Assembly: GCA_003550325.1 (NCBI GenBank)
Contig: QKWP01001175.1
Coordinates: 20,035-84,034 of the forward strand
Length of the DNA stretch: 64,000 bases
Direction of reading: 5' to 3'
Source of the DNA: Gigaspora rosea
Lineage: Eukaryota; Glomeromycota; Glomeromycetes; Diversisporales; Gigasporaceae
Shown here: positions 10,734-21,855 of the stretch, one piece after another
Layout of the letters: every line of letters begins with the position of its first letter
Numbering within the stretch: position 1 is the stretch's first letter
Position numbers and translations under genes: made by a program
The notes under the pieces: generated by a model
The model's input: the letters and a program-made list of their open reading frames with translations, nothing else
Told to the model about the DNA's origin: nothing
The model's database searches: none

Positions 10734-11880
10734 GCTATGCTCTTACCTTAGCAACTCATACTTCCGAACTCTCACACTAGCTACTCCCACCAAACCTGTC
10801 TGATCACCAACTGGCCCCTGGAGCTGCTATAGTCAGCCCAATAGATCAGTTATTACAAAGTATAAACAACTTTATATTAGCTATGGGCAATAATACTCCA
10901 AATCAACGCCAGGAGTCTAAGATGGTCAAGTTCTCTACATTTAGTAGAGGTGATCAAGATTCACTAACCTGGCTAGACAAATTTGATAAAGCTTGCATAG
11001 CCAATTAGATTAGCGAAGCAAGGAAGTTTGATATTTTACCCACCTATCTGCTTATATATGGTAGTGAAATATTGTCTATACTGTATAGTCGTGAAATGAT
11101 ACAACTCAATCTCATTACTCTTTTACTTACCTTTTTGAATGTCAATTTTGTACCATGCATCAACAAAATTAATAGATGGTAAAACTCAAGCTCGACAACA
11201 AGAATTAGAAGAAACTGTGGACAAATATTATAATAAACTCAAAAGACTGTATAGAAAAACTAATCCAATAGACCGATACCCATTTATTAACCAAATTCAG
11301 CAGTTTATAAATAGATTATAGCAAAAGTTATGGGAACCAGTAGAGATGGTATACCCTACAACCTTATAGCAAGCTCTAAAAAAGGCTAAGACCACAAAAG
11401 CCTGTACTTCTAAGGAGTTTTTTAAGTTCATATTCTTTAAAGAGAAGTTATCTAAACCGTAAAAGCTATAATAATAAAGAAATTAGTGAATTAAAGAAAG
11501 CTATTTCAGAAATGGCTAAAAATATGAAAATACTAGCGCAAAAACAAAATGAAAATAAAACAATAGCCATTAGCCCTATATCCAATCTGATCCCAATAAT
11601 GCCTATTCCGTTCCATCCTTTGCAATCCAATATTCTTTGTTTTCAATATGGAGAACAAGGCCATATAGCAAGAAACTGTTTGACTCAAAGGCAATATAGT
11701 TATAATAATAGCAGGGCTAGGCAAAACTGTCCAAATAATAGACAAAGAAGAAATAACAGATCTATCGAATATATACATACTATACCCTCCTGTAATAGTC
11801 AAAATCAAGCCATGGATAGCCACTTTAATAATAATAATAGTAATAGTAATAATCATAATAATAATAATAACTAGGTAAAT

Positions 11881-12830
11881 GCATAGCATTGTTTGTCTGA
11901 AACTAAATATTTATATAAATTTAATAATTAAAAAGTTTGCTATTTACTGATAAAAGCATAGCATTGTTTGTCTAAAACTCAATTTTATTTCTTGTACTAT
12001 AAATTTTATATATGTTCTAATTTATGGAATTAATAATAACTTTTGATCTACTGGTCCGTTTTGGATAATTTAATTATTAAAATGTTCGTCTCGATGAGAC
12101 GATTCCAACAAGCCCAAAATCATTAAAATCCAATTACAGGATCCCAAGATCGTTCATCACTAAGTAAATTTCTTTACTATTGAATAACTTTTGATCTACT
12201 GAGCTATTTTGGATAATTTAACCACCAAAATGTTCGTCTCAGTGAGACAATTCTAACAAGACCAAAATCGTTAAATTCCAATTACAGGATCCAGAGATCG
12301 ATAAAGATTTATCAATCATTTAATTAAATTGATTTATATATAAAAATTAATTTGATTAAATGATTGATAAATCTTTATCGATCTTTGGATCCTGTGATTG
12401 GAATTTAATGATTTTGGGCTTATTAGAATCATCTCACTGAGACGAACATTTTGGTGGTTAAATCATCCAAAACAGCTTGGTAGATCAAAAGTTATTCAAT
12501 AGTAAAGAAATTTACTTAGTGATGAATGATCTTGGAATCCTGTAATTGGATTTTAACGATTTTGGGCTTGTTAGAATCATCTCATCGAGTCAAACATTTT
12601 GATAGTTAAATCATCCAAAACGGACTAGTGGATTAAAAGTTATTATTAATTTCATAAATTGGCCAATTAAAAATAATTTAAAAATCATATGAGTGGACAG
12701 ACGAAAAGTGCAAAGTTGCGTTTTTGATATTTTGATATGTGATGCATCAAGAAAGTAACTTTTGTATCATAATACGAAGAAACTAAAGGTTCTTCGCTTC
12801 ACTTCAGACAATAATACTAATACTAATAAT
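11881..12830. mobile_element. Insertion in gag carrying a 650-bp palindrome of the TCGTCTCA module
   Basis: The gag AAT repeat stops at 11872 and resumes at about 12800-12840, so the sequence between was inserted. The core, 12019-12664, is a palindrome centred near 12335. Each arm contains two tandem copies of a module of about 130 nt that starts ATAACTTTTGATCTACTG, passes through TTCGTCTCAGTGAGACAAT and ends CAGGATCC. The module is itself a quasi-palindrome. The left margin has a 28-nt direct repeat (GCATAGCATTGTTTGTCT at 11881 and 11956). The words TTGTCTGAA near both edges may be remnants of terminal repeats. No protein is encoded. Confidence 0.7.
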
Positions 12831-12987
12831 AATAATAACAGAATCTTGCTTTAACAAGGAAAGAGCTTACCAAAGCTATTGTAGCTGCTATTCGCGAACA
12901 TTTAAATGTGTAGAGGCCACTTCTCACAAGGATAAGAATACTAAAAAAGAAAAGATAATAGATTTCTCAAATCATGTATTCAGTATA

Positions 12988-13560
12988 TTGGATCAACTAT
13001 TACTGAGTAATTTGCCTTTATCTTTAGTTTTAAATAGCAAAATAAAGATGCTAGACATTTTTCAGCCACTAATAGAAGTAATGTATTGTGAGGCTACCAT
13101 AGAGCAATGTTCTATCTACCTTATACTAAACATGAGATCAAATAAAAGTTTAATATCATATGAATTTTTAAAGAAGATCAGAAAAGAAATAGATAAATTG
13201 TCAATAAGAAATCTGATAGATGTATATGAGCAAAAGAAATATCCATTGGGAGTAGTAAAAAATCTACTAATTGTAGTGAATAAGGTCAAAATACCTATAG
13301 ATATAGAGGTAACAGAAGTAAAGAATTATTCTATAATAGTAGGGACCAATTGGTTGAGTAAAGTGAGAGGAAAAATAGACTTAGCTAAGAGAGCATTGAA
13401 ATATGAATGGAAGAGTGACAAATACCAAATACCTATTACCTGTTGGAAAAGAATGACGTATAATCTTGGGAAGATCTTATCTTTGGAAAAGAAAAGTAGA
13501 GTCAACTCAGAAAAGATAGAAAAAGAAGAAAATGAAAAAAGTATAAAGTTGAAGAAATAA
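12988..13560 (+). pseudogene. Gypsy aspartic protease region
   Basis: An open block of 190 residues. EQCSIYLILNMRSNKSLIS sits where the retropepsin DTGA/DSGS loop is expected, but the catalytic D-S/T-G triad is not visible. The later IIVGTNWLSKVRGKIDLAKR matches the conserved segment that closes this protease family in fungal Gypsy elements. It is followed by a Lys/Glu-rich linker. With the active-site motif lost the enzyme would be inactive. It lies in order between gag and RT. Confidence 0.7.
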
Positions 13561-13719
13561 AAGAGAAGAGGAGTTATATTGTACAAGGAGATAAAGACGA
13601 ATTGCCTATAGTGGAAATAAAAAGGAATACTGTGAGTATAGAAGAAAAAAAAACTAATATAGTATGATATAAAGAAATAACCAGGTACCATATATTGGTG
13701 TGAAAAGCAGTTAAATAAT

Positions 13720-14800
13720 AAAGAAGAAAATTGTACTAAATGTAAAGAATTGTTTAAGAATATTGAGACTTTGAAATGCTTAGTCGATAACCTGGATGAA
13801 GAGTTGGGGATATCTCAGGGTACAAAAGAGTATATTAACTTAAAAAAAACTAGCAAGCTAAAGTGGAAGAATTAATGGAAGATAACAAAGTTTTATTCGT
13901 GAAAGGATTAACACAATTGGGAAAAACAAAAGAAGAAATGCATACAATTACATTAAAAGAAGAAGTCGAACCTGTCAAACAAAGACTATATCATGTATTA
14001 CATACAAAAAACGAATTTATATTACAGAAACTAGAACAAATAATAAAACACAAAATCGTGCAAGAATCGACAAGTCCATAGAGTTTTCTTGTAGTATTTG
14101 TGTAAAAAAAAGAACAAAAAAATGCGGTTTTGTGTAGATTATCAAAAGTTAAATGCTCTGACCATTAAAGACTCCTACCCTTTACTGCTTATAGACAATA
14201 TCCTTAGTTATTTACATAAAGCCAAATAGTTTTCTATATTAGACTTGGCTAGCGGTTATTAGCAGGTAGAGATAAAACCACAGGACTGGGAAAAGATAAT
14301 GTTTGCAACCTGGGATGGACTATATAAGTTTTTGTAATACCATTTGGATTGACTAACGTGTCGCAACTTTTCAAAAGCTAATAAATAAAATATTATGTCC
14401 TTTTATTGAAAAGTTTGTATTAGTTTATTTGGATGATATAAATATATATTCTAAGATGTTTGAGAAACTTTTATATTACCTTCAACAAGTTTTTAAACTA
14501 CTAAAAGAAGCCGGATTACATCTTAGCCAAGAAAAATGCCATTTTTCAAAAAGCAATTATCATTTTTTAAACACTTAGTTAATGGCAAGAGTATTGCTCT
14601 CGACCCTAATAGGGTAGAAAAAGTTAAAAATTTCCTAGAGCCTTCTAACTTTACAGAATTATGAGGCTTTATTGGCCTAGCATCCTACTACAGAAATCTA
14701 CTTAATACCTTATTAAAGAAAAATATTTTATTATATAGGATAACCAATATCAAAAAGCTTTTAAATGATTTAAACAAAGGTTAATAATAGCGTCTACTAT
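13720..14800 (+). pseudogene. Gypsy reverse transcriptase, frameshifted
   Basis: A linker with CX2C (13732-13750) leads into the RT N-terminus, 13863-14081: HTITLKEEVEPVKQRLYHV, then KHKIVQESTSP. Downstream the frame is lost and regained several times. Recognisable pieces are VDYQKLNALTIKDSYP-like sequence across shifted frames (14130-14175), DLASGY (near 14245), IPFGLTN (near 14335) and FVLVYLDDINIYSK, whose YLDD catalytic motif is at 14426-14437. KEAGLHLSQEKCHF (14500-14545) is the thumb-proximal region. At least three shifts and several stops rule out function. Confidence 0.82.
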
Positions 14801-14802
14801 AT

Positions 14803-15109
14803 GTGTCTGAAATTAAACTACCTTTTTTGGCCAAAAAATTATACAAAATATCGTAAAGTAGCTTATTTTCGAAATATAGCATTTTTGAAAAATTGAAAAC
14901 GTACTAATAAAAAGTTATCTAAATAATACCAAATTTTTACTGTAGGTATATTTTGATGCGCTAAACAACTTTACTTAATCAATTTTTGAAGTTTACTTAG
15001 TAGAAAAAAAAGTTTTATATGTAGCAACTGCTAATGAATTTTTTAAGATTTTTAAAAAAATCAGGGGGTAGCTTATTTTAGGTAGTAGCTTATTTTCGGA
15101 CATATATGG
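14803..15109. mobile_element. Short diverged AATAAGCTACC MITE (copy 3)
   Basis: The left end CTATATGTGTCTGAAATTAA and right end TATTTTCGGACATATATGG are inverted and flanked by TA. The arms contain AGTAGCTTATTTTCG words and the TTTACTTAATC / AACAACTTTACTT segment shared with the longer copies. It lies between the Gypsy RT and RNase H. Confidence 0.75.
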
Positions 15110-15110
15110 T

Positions 15111-15319
15111 ATATTATAATAGGACCTGAAGAACTCTGATACAACTCAGATCTGAGTTTGTATAATTTTAGCAGTATTTTAGCCAAATAAATGGATAAAA
15201 TAGAGCAAAATTTGAAATTTTACTATATAAAAATACAATATTTAATGAATTTCTATTCAAATTTCCTTTTTAGAATCATCTGAGTTGTATCAGAGTTCTA
15301 CAGAGTCCTATTATAATAT
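15111..15319. mobile_element. 209-bp MITE, long TIRs
   Basis: Terminal repeats of about 40 bp begin ATATTATAATAGGACC and contain AGAACTCTGATACAACTCAG, mirrored at 15270-15319. It directly abuts the MITE at 14803-15109. The interior is AT-rich and non-coding. The flanking TA bases suggest a TA target, but the junction with the neighbour blurs it. Confidence 0.82.
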
Positions 15320-15334
15320 CCTGATTTTGATAGA

Positions 15335-15660
15335 CCTTTTATTTTGTATACAGATGTATCCTATATCAGTCTGGTGCTATTAGCACAAAAGAACAAAAAC
15401 AAAAAAGAGTACGTAGTAGTATATACAAGTAAAATCTTAAATGATTCTGAAAAGAACTACTTTGCTACTGAAATAGAATGCTTAGCTGCTATATGGGCTA
15501 TGCAGTATTTTCGGCCCTACATATATGGTAAAGAATTAGAATTAGTAACAGACCATCAAGCCTTTATATGGCTTCTAAATACTTGCAACTTATTAGTAGA
15601 TTAGCCCAATAAATCATGATCGCTACTAAATATCTCTGCATAATTAGATATAAGAAAGGT
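15335..15660 (+). pseudogene. Gypsy RNase H domain
   Basis: The open block 15344-15604 reads YTDVSYISLVLLAQKNKNK, then ATEIECLAAIWAMQYFRPYI and LELVTDHQAFIWLLNT. These carry the RT-associated RNase H acids: Asp in YTD, Glu in IEC and Asp in TDHQ. Compared with the family, TDVSYISLVLLAQ keeps the first strand but has lost glycines. It ends in a stop at 15602-15604, after which the tether region is frameshifted. Confidence 0.82.
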
Positions 15661-15879
15661 ACCACTTATAATAACATAGATGCTCTATTTTGAATTCCTC
15701 ACAGACCACTATGAGGAAGAAAATATAAGTTGAAGAAGCAATTTAAATAAAATAAATAAATAGAAAAAAACAATTAGAAAGATACTTTTCAATATAATAA
15801 ATTTTAAACCTAACCACAACCTAGTTCAGGTTACTAGTGTTTTAGCATAATAAAAAAAAAATTTTTATAAATCTACAAA

Positions 15880-17460
15880 GATATCAACAACTAAAGACCT
15901 ATCTAGAGACTGCTAAAATACCTACTAATATAGATCGCTCACAATGGAGGAAATTTAGGATACAAGCTGCTCAATATTTTCTCAATAATAACTTACTATA
16001 TCGAAGAAATAAAAAAGAACATGAACCTTTATTAAAGGTAATTAAAAAAAGTGAACTAGAACAAGTACTATTCGGGCTCCATTTAGATTTAATCGCCAGT
16101 CACTTCAGTATAGAGTCTACCTATAATAAAGCAAGAAATAAATGCTTTTGGCTTCAAATGTACAAAACTATCTAGGAATATGTACAGACTTGTGATATGT
16201 GTTAGCAATAAGGTGCTCCAGGATCTCATAAGAAACTCCACCTATTACAAATAGGTGCCCCTTTCGATAGAATAGGCATAGATATAGTGGGATCTTTTAA
16301 AAATATAACTAAGGAGGAGAATCGATATATCGTAGTTGACACTGAATACTTAACAAAGTGGTCTGAAACATGGTCCATACCAGATATAACAGCACCCACT
16401 ATAGCAAAGTTCATTTATGAAGACATACTATGTTGTCACAGGTGTTCAAAAACTTTTCTTTCTAACCAAGGGCATTTTTTTTGCAATAAAATCATAGATG
16501 CTCTGTGTGAAATCATAACGATGATGGCCTATTACTAATTAGCAGCCGTATACTACTCACAAACAAATGGTCTTACTGAAAAATTCAATAAAATGCTGTA
16601 TTCAACTTTAGTAAAACTGGTAGAAGACTACAAAACCATCTGGAATACTCTACTATCAGTAGTTCTATTCGCATACTATACCCTCCCAAATCATACCACC
16701 AAGTATAATTCCTTTTTCCTTACCTATGGATGATATGCCAATCTTCCATTAGATCTATAACTACAACAAAGAGAAAAAACAGAAGAGCTATTAGAACAAT
16801 CATTAGATCTATATAAAAAGAAAATTACAGAACAACTACATTAACAAAGGTTCCAAGCCCAAAATAATATTCAAAAAGCACAACAAAAACAAAAAGAGTA
16901 TCATAACTGCAATCTAAAACCTATAAAATTTAAAATTGGTAAGCAAGTTCTAATGGGTGGTAATCAATTAATCAACAATCACTTCACCGACATAACATTT
17001 CACTGACAATTATTCACCAACACGTTTATTTTACTGACAGTTTATTTCACTGAAGCTCATTTTACCGACAAAGTAATTCTGGTCATTGTCGTTAAGGTCA
17101 GGGTAGTATTAGGTAGAATTAGGGTTAAAGTTAGGGTGCTTTTTGAAAAAAAACTTGGCGATGAAATGAACTTTGGTGAAACAAACTGTCGGTAAAATGA
17201 ACTTGTCAGTGAGTATTTGTTAGTAAAATATTATGTCGGTAAAGTGATTGTTGGTGAAATAATACGAACCCAGTTTTAATATATAAGTCAGCCAAAGAAA
17301 AAGTATATGAAGATAAATTAAAAGAAAAATAGAAAGGACCTTACTTCGTGCATAATTATAAAGCACCAGGAATATACAAGTTAAAAAATGAAAATCGAAA
17401 AATCCTGAAGAAATTAGTAAATACGAATAGATTAAAATAATATTATAAAAGATCTGCATA
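15880..17460 (+). pseudogene. Gypsy integrase, with MITE insertion
   Basis: The zinc-binding N-domain is visible (HLDLIASHFS then TCDMC, about 16080-16205). The core starts at DRIGIDIVGSF (first Asp near 16279). The second catalytic Asp position reads FLSNQGHFF, Asn in place of Asp. The Glu is in QTNGLTEKFNKML (near 16579). SVVLFAYYTLPNHTTKYNSFF follows. The C-terminal part FKIGKQVL (16930-16950) resumes after a MITE at 16955-17271 as KSAKEKVYEDKLKEK and GPYFVHNYKAPGIYKLKN. Stops and shifts are common. The substituted Asp and broken frame mean a dead integrase. Confidence 0.82.
16955..17271. mobile_element. 317-bp MITE in integrase, 9-bp TSD
   Basis: The ends GGGTGGTAATCAATTAATC and GGGTTCGTATTATTTCACC are inverted. 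The arms share AACAATCACTT(C/T)ACCGACATAA and repeated TTTACCGACA / TTCACTGACA words. The flanks AGTTCTAAT (16946-16954) and AGTTTTAAT (17272-17280) form a 9-bp duplication with one mismatch, typical of Mutator-like elements. The loop contains a TTAGGG-like tract (17100-17135). Confidence 0.85.
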
Positions 17461-17963
17461 GGAACCAACTAAAGAAAAAAATTATATGAGAGCATAAAAT
17501 TGAAGTATTGTACATACCGATAATGTACTACTCAGAGAATCTCGTATTTTAAAAGGAGAAAGTGCAATAAAGTAGGTAATATTAGGCAGTATTAGGAAGT
17601 ATTATAGTAGTACTAACTATTGGTATGCTGATATCATCAGGAAATTTTATGTATAGATATTAATCGATATATAATAGTTAATCATTTTATATCAATTAAA
17701 AAATAATAATATATATCAATTAACTGGTTAAAAATCGATATATATCTATAATCGATATATATCATTTTTATATTAAATTGTTATATCTACAAATTGATTA
17801 TAATTGTAATTATTTGAAATGATATATAACGATTAACAGATCTTTGCCCCATTACAAATAAAAAAAAAACAGAGTTCAAAATTTCTTAAGCCCATTTGAT
17901 CCATAAATTACTATAGATCATAAAAATATATTCCACAAAATATGTAAAAAAAACTTAAAAAAA

Positions 17964-18259
17964 NNNNNNNNNNNNNNNNNNNNNNNNNNNNNNNNNNNNN
18001 NNNNNNNNNNNNNNNNNNNNNNNNNNNNNNNNNNNNNNNNNNNNNNNNNNNNNNNNNNNNNNNNNNNNNNNNNNNNNNNNNNNNNNNNNNNNNNNNNNNN
18101 NNNNNNNNNNNNNNNNNNNNNNNNNNNNNNNNNNNNNNNNNNNNNNNNNNNNNNNNNNNNNNNNNNNNNNNNNNNNNNNNNNNNNNNNNNNNNNNNNNNN
18201 NNNNNNNNNNNNNNNNNNNNNNNNNNNNNNNNNNNNNNNNNNNNNNNNNNNNNNNNNNN
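17964..18259. other. Assembly gap (296 Ns)
   Basis: A run of N characters between AT-homopolymer sequence. The flanks are simple A/T runs that lead into the satellite, which explains the failure to assemble. The true length is unknown. Confidence 0.99.
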
Positions 18260-19310
18260 TTTTGTTTCATTTTTTTTAGTTTTGTTTTGTTTTTTTTTAT
18301 TTATATTTTTTTTTATTTTTTAATTTTTTTTACTTTATTTTTACACTTTACCACTAGCACCTTGCAAGAAATCCAATGACTTTCTAGCACTTTGCGCAAG
18401 CCAACTTAGCCTTTCGACAATTTGCAAAAATACACAACACCTTTCTTAAGCAATTTCAAAAGTTCAAAAATGCAAGTTTTTACAAATTTTTGCAAGTTTT
18501 TGCAAGGTTTCGTTTTATTTATTTTTTCATTTCATGTTTTGTTTTTTTTTATTAATTTATTTATTCCGCTACTTTGCGAAAACCTTTGACGATTTCTGAA
18601 TTGCAAAACATGAACTCGAAATGGAGATTTGGGCTTTGTTTATTTTTTATTTAGTTTGCTTACATTTTTGTTTTTTGTTTGTTTTCTTTTTTTTTACTTA
18701 TTTTTTTAATTTTATTTTATTTATCCTTTACTTCTTTTAGAACTTTGCAAAAAAATGGCTTAACTTTTCTGGCACTTTACAAGAACACCAATTCTAACAT
18801 CTCTGGCACTTTGCAAGAAGTCATGAATATAAATGAATATAATTAAATATAAGTGAATATAAGTGAAATATAATAGTTTATTTTTTTCGTTTTTGTTTTT
18901 TTTGTTATTTTTTCAGTTTGTTTTTTTGTTTTTTGTTTGTTTTTTTTACTTATTTTTTAATTTTATTTTATTTTATTTATTCCTTACTTCTTTCAGAACT
19001 TTGAAAGTAAATGATTTAACTTTCCAGCACTTTGCAAGAAATAGCAAATATAAGCAAATATAAGCAAATATGAGCGAATATAAGGAATATAATAGTTTAT
19101 TTTTTTGTTATTTTTTTTTGGTTTCATTTTTTTTAAATTTATTTTTTTTTGGCATTTTTTTATAATAATACATAATAAAATATATAATATTTAAAATATA
19201 ATAATAATAAATAAAAAAAATAAAAGTTTATATTAAAAATTGCGAAAACTTGCGAAAACCTGTAAAACATTTAAAAATTTGCAAAAAGTATGATTATGTG
19301 AATATAATAA
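18260..19310 (+). repeat. CACTTTGCAAGAA satellite, copy A
   Basis: Degenerate tandem sequence with T-rich spacers and recurring words GCACTTTGCAAGAA, GCAAGTTTTTGCAAG and TTTATTCC. It ends in AAAATTGCGAAAACTTGCGAAAAC at 19233-19256 and GATTATGTGAATATAATAATT. The same order of words occurs at 42060-42960 and 46460-46540. The short open frames here are low-complexity Phe/Leu runs, not genes. Confidence 0.7.
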
Positions 19311-19336
19311 TTATTAATTGATATTATATCAGATAT

Positions 19337-19494
19337 ATGTTGTGTTCTGATACCCGATTCAGAAACGGGCTGCCCAAGATGAGAATTTTGTAGCAGAATT
19401 AGGACTTTAGGTAACTTTAGGGTTAGGTTAGGCTAGAGTTAGAGGTAGAATTAGGCCAGATTCCAAATTGGAACAAATTCTTATCTGGGACACA
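19337..19494. mobile_element. 158-bp MITE with TTAGGG-like core
   Basis: The inverted ends TATGTTGTGTTCTGATACCC and TATAAGTTGTGTCCCAGATA (minus strand) bound the element, with ATTCAGAAACGG / ATTCCAAATTGG inside. The middle is TTAGGTAACTTTAGGGTTAGG-like sequence. It is non-coding. Confidence 0.6.
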
Positions 19495-20246
19495 ACTTAT
19501 ATATTGATTAATATCTATATCAGATACATATCGATTACTATCACTATCAATAGAAATCGACAGAGGTGTTGAGTATTGATATATATCTTACCAGTTAGTA
19601 ATCGATATATATCTATATAAAAATTTGCCGATGATTTACTATGATGAACATATGATCATGGCACATGATAATGATCACATGATCCTTTGTTTAACGGCCA
19701 TTATTAAGTTTCAAACCCTGTAGTATAGACAATAGATTATGTAGTATAGTTACAAGAATAAATACTTATTTATTTAATTATACATATACTTATTATTCGA
19801 TTTATCGCATATTTGTTATTTATTTATTGTTTATTATTTAGTTTATTTACTGCTATACATTTATTTATTATTGCCAGATCCCTGCACTATATAATAATCA
19901 TTACACTATTAGTACCCCAATTGGTCATGTTATCATTATGCATTAGCCATTATGACTACAATCGTTAGATATTAATAGGTACTGATTATTATACATAATA
20001 TCAGCCTAACCTTAAAATTTGTAAACGTATTATCTAAGAATAGAGATATCAATGATTAAATAGAAAAAAAAAGCTATAAAAATGCAAAGCAAAAGACCTT
20101 ATTAAAGGCAAATTTCAGTCATTTTTCAATCTATTTATTTCAATAAAATCTCTAAATTCTCTTAAAACTCCAAAAATCTATAAACAGTTGAACGTTTCGA
20201 TTACAATATAGCAGAAGAAAAAAATAAAAAAATATATATATATATA

Positions 20247-20681
20247 CAGTTGCCTCTCTCTAATCCGAACCTCTCTAAACCAAACACTATTAAATTCTCT
20301 TTAAAGTGAAAAAATCTTCTAGAACATTTGTAAATTTTATTATAAAGTTTGAATAAGCCATATATAACTTTTTGAAAACTAAACTTTTTCAAATTTTTAC
20401 ATAGTAAAAAAAAGTTGTCCTGGCCAGTATCTGAAATTGGGTTGCAAAATCTGCGAACCGCAACAAATTTGAAATTTTCGCAACCAAAATCTGAAGTACA
20501 TATGCGAATTTCACATATAAATTTGCATAAATTTTGATTAAATGCTTATGTTTGCAACCAAATTTTTATATATTCTTATAATCTGCAACTATTTTTTTTT
20601 ATTTAGTTGTAGCCCACAACTAATTTAAAAATTGAATTTTAAACACTAGTTCTAGCAGTTCAGATTAGAAAGGGTTGACTA
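20247..20681. mobile_element. pogo-like MITE
   Basis: The left end CAGTTGCCTCTCTCTAATCC (then GAACCTCTCTAAACC) and right end GTTCAGATTAGAAAGGGTTG then ACTA are inverted, with TA-rich flanks. CAGT plus repeated CTCTCTAA-CCGAA words are characteristic of pogo/Fot1-type terminal repeats. The 435-bp interior has no transposase. Confidence 0.75.
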
Positions 20682-20696
20682 TATATATATATATAA

Positions 20697-21019
20697 TAGT
20701 ATAGATAATTTTAAAATTAAATAACTTTTGATCTACTGGTCCGATTTGAATGAATCAACTACCAAAATGTTTGCCTCAATGAGATGAATCTAACAAGTCT
20801 AAAATTATAAAAATCTAATCACAGGGTCTTAATATTGCTAAAGTTTTTTACAATTTTAAAATTATAAAAAACTTTAGTAATCTTAGAATCCTGTGATTGG
20901 ATTTTTATAATTTTAGTTTGTTAGGTTTATCTTATTGAGGCAAACATTTTGGTAGTTAAATTATCCAAATTGGACCAGTAGATCAGAAGTTATTCAATTT
21001 TAAAAATATCTATACTATT
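20697..21019. mobile_element. Palindrome of one inverted pair of the TCGTCTCA module
   Basis: This 323-bp element is a near-perfect inverted repeat, from AGTATAGATAATTTTAAAAT to its mirror at 21019, centred near 20858. Each arm is one module: ATAACTTTTGATCTACTG, then ACCAAAATGTTTGCCTCA, TGAGATGAATC and ATCACAGG. It is the minimal form of the larger structures at 12019-12664 and 50686-51617. No protein is encoded. Confidence 0.8.
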
Positions 21020-21084
21020 ATATATAATATCGTTATAGAATGAATAGTTATTATTTTATTTATTATTTTATTATTTTATTATTT

Positions 21085-21265
21085 ATATTATATCTTGTAT
21101 TTTATTATCTTGAGAAGTTGGATAATTAGAATAGTTCATAGCACTTATACTACTTATAATGCTTATAATGCTTATAATGCTTATAATGCTTACATTGCTT
21201 ATAATGCTTATAACGCTTATACTGCTTATAATACTTATATTGCTTGTAATAATTATACTGCTTAA
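21085..21265 (+). repeat. 9-bp minisatellite CTTATAATG
   Basis: At least twelve units of CTTATAATG with point variants (CTTACATTG, CTTATACTG, CTTGTAATA). Related units reappear at 21784-21850, so the CCGGAT block between them may have split one array. The period is a multiple of three and the array stays open on one frame, but there is no start or flanking coding sequence. Confidence 0.85.
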
Positions 21266-21783
21266 AGGTAGTAGATGAATCCGGATTTATATTTATATCC
21301 GGATTAATCTAGTTGTTAAACAAATTCGGATTCAATTTTTTGAACCAACTATATCCGAATATAATACAATTCAGATATAATATATATCCGGATACAATAT
21401 AATCTGGATACAAGATATAATCCGGATACAACATATAATCTGGATATAATATATAATTCAGATATGTGTACTACCAAAGGAAAACCTGCCATTGGGTTTA
21501 ACTTATATTTTGTATTGGGCACAGTCTCTAATAAATTAGAGTACAAAATATAACTGAACGAAATTACATAATTGCTATTTAACCATATATATAGATTTAT
21601 ATCTGGATATAGATTTATATCCGGATATAGATTTGTATCCGGATTTAGATTTGTATCCGAATTTAGATTTGTATCAGATTAATTCGAATATATTTATATC
21701 CGGATTTAAATAAAATTAATCTGGATTCATTTTTTTTTAATTCTAGTTATATCCAGATTGGAAAAATTATCTTGGTTCTAACT
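21266..21783. repeat. TATCCGGATAYA minisatellite block
   Basis: Two arrays surround a unique middle. At 21340-21470 the word ATCCGGATACA or ATCTGGATATA recurs every 16-18 bp. At 21593-21690 an 18-bp unit GATTTATATCCGGATATA recurs about five times. The motif TCCGGA is self-complementary, so each unit is a small palindrome. The middle (21470-21560) has no recognisable content. Flanks of the block are again CCGGATT words in inverted order (21280-21300 and 21690-21730). Confidence 0.75.
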
Positions 21784-21855
21784 CTAATACTGCTTATAAT
21801 GCTTGTATCACTTATAGCAATTATGTTGCTCTTGATAATTGTAATGCTTATTAGA

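Larger units (their letters stand above)
9390..11874 (+). pseudogene. Gypsy gag, broken
   Basis: Three coding blocks are seen. The first is 9445-9896 (contains VRMYAHGYRRLQ-like and FGTRNSTRAQLVSTSPQ), which runs without a break into the TIR of an inserted element at 9899. The second, 10745-11480, is the capsid-like domain, with ATG near 10921, MVKFSTFSRGDQDSLTWLDK, then ELEETVDKYYNKLKRLYRK, FINQIQQFI and EPVEMVYPTTL. The third, 11505-11874, is a basic, Asn-rich nucleocapsid with one zinc knuckle at 11638-11679. The knuckle reads CFQYGEQGHIARNC, so the second Cys of CX2CX4HX4C has become Tyr (TAT for TGT). Several stops break the frame. The poly-Asn end (AATAAT repeats, 11830-11872) is interrupted by the 11881-12830 insertion. 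Confidence 0.8.
17633..19638. mobile_element. 2-kb TIR element inside the LTR, containing a gap and a satellite
   Basis: The edges ATCATCAGGAAATTTTATG and the inverse of AATTTTTATATAGATAT-type sequence at 19595-19638 (reading ATCATCGGCAAATTTTTATA on the minus strand) form imperfect terminal repeats. They run on into shared ATCGATATATATCTATA words at both ends. Inside are the run of Ns, CACTTTGCAAGAA satellite DNA and a small MITE at 19337-19494. No coding sequence is visible. Confidence 0.5.
17552..20205 (+). repeat. 3' LTR of the Gypsy element, split by a 2-kb insertion
   Basis: A purine run AAAAGGAGAAAG (17541-17551) precedes TGCAATAAAGTAGG, a plausible polypurine tract and LTR start. The LTR continues to about 17630 and resumes at about 19639 (TTTACTATGATGAACATATG, then GATCATGGCACATGATAATG). 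It ends at TTACA (20205), matching the 5' remnant at 9074-9170. Without the insertion it would be about 650 bp. The start is inferred from position, because the matching part of the 5' LTR is lost. Confidence 0.55.

Noticed and set aside
17911..18270. Apparent minus-strand open frame through the N run
   Set aside because: It exists only because Ns contain no stop codons.
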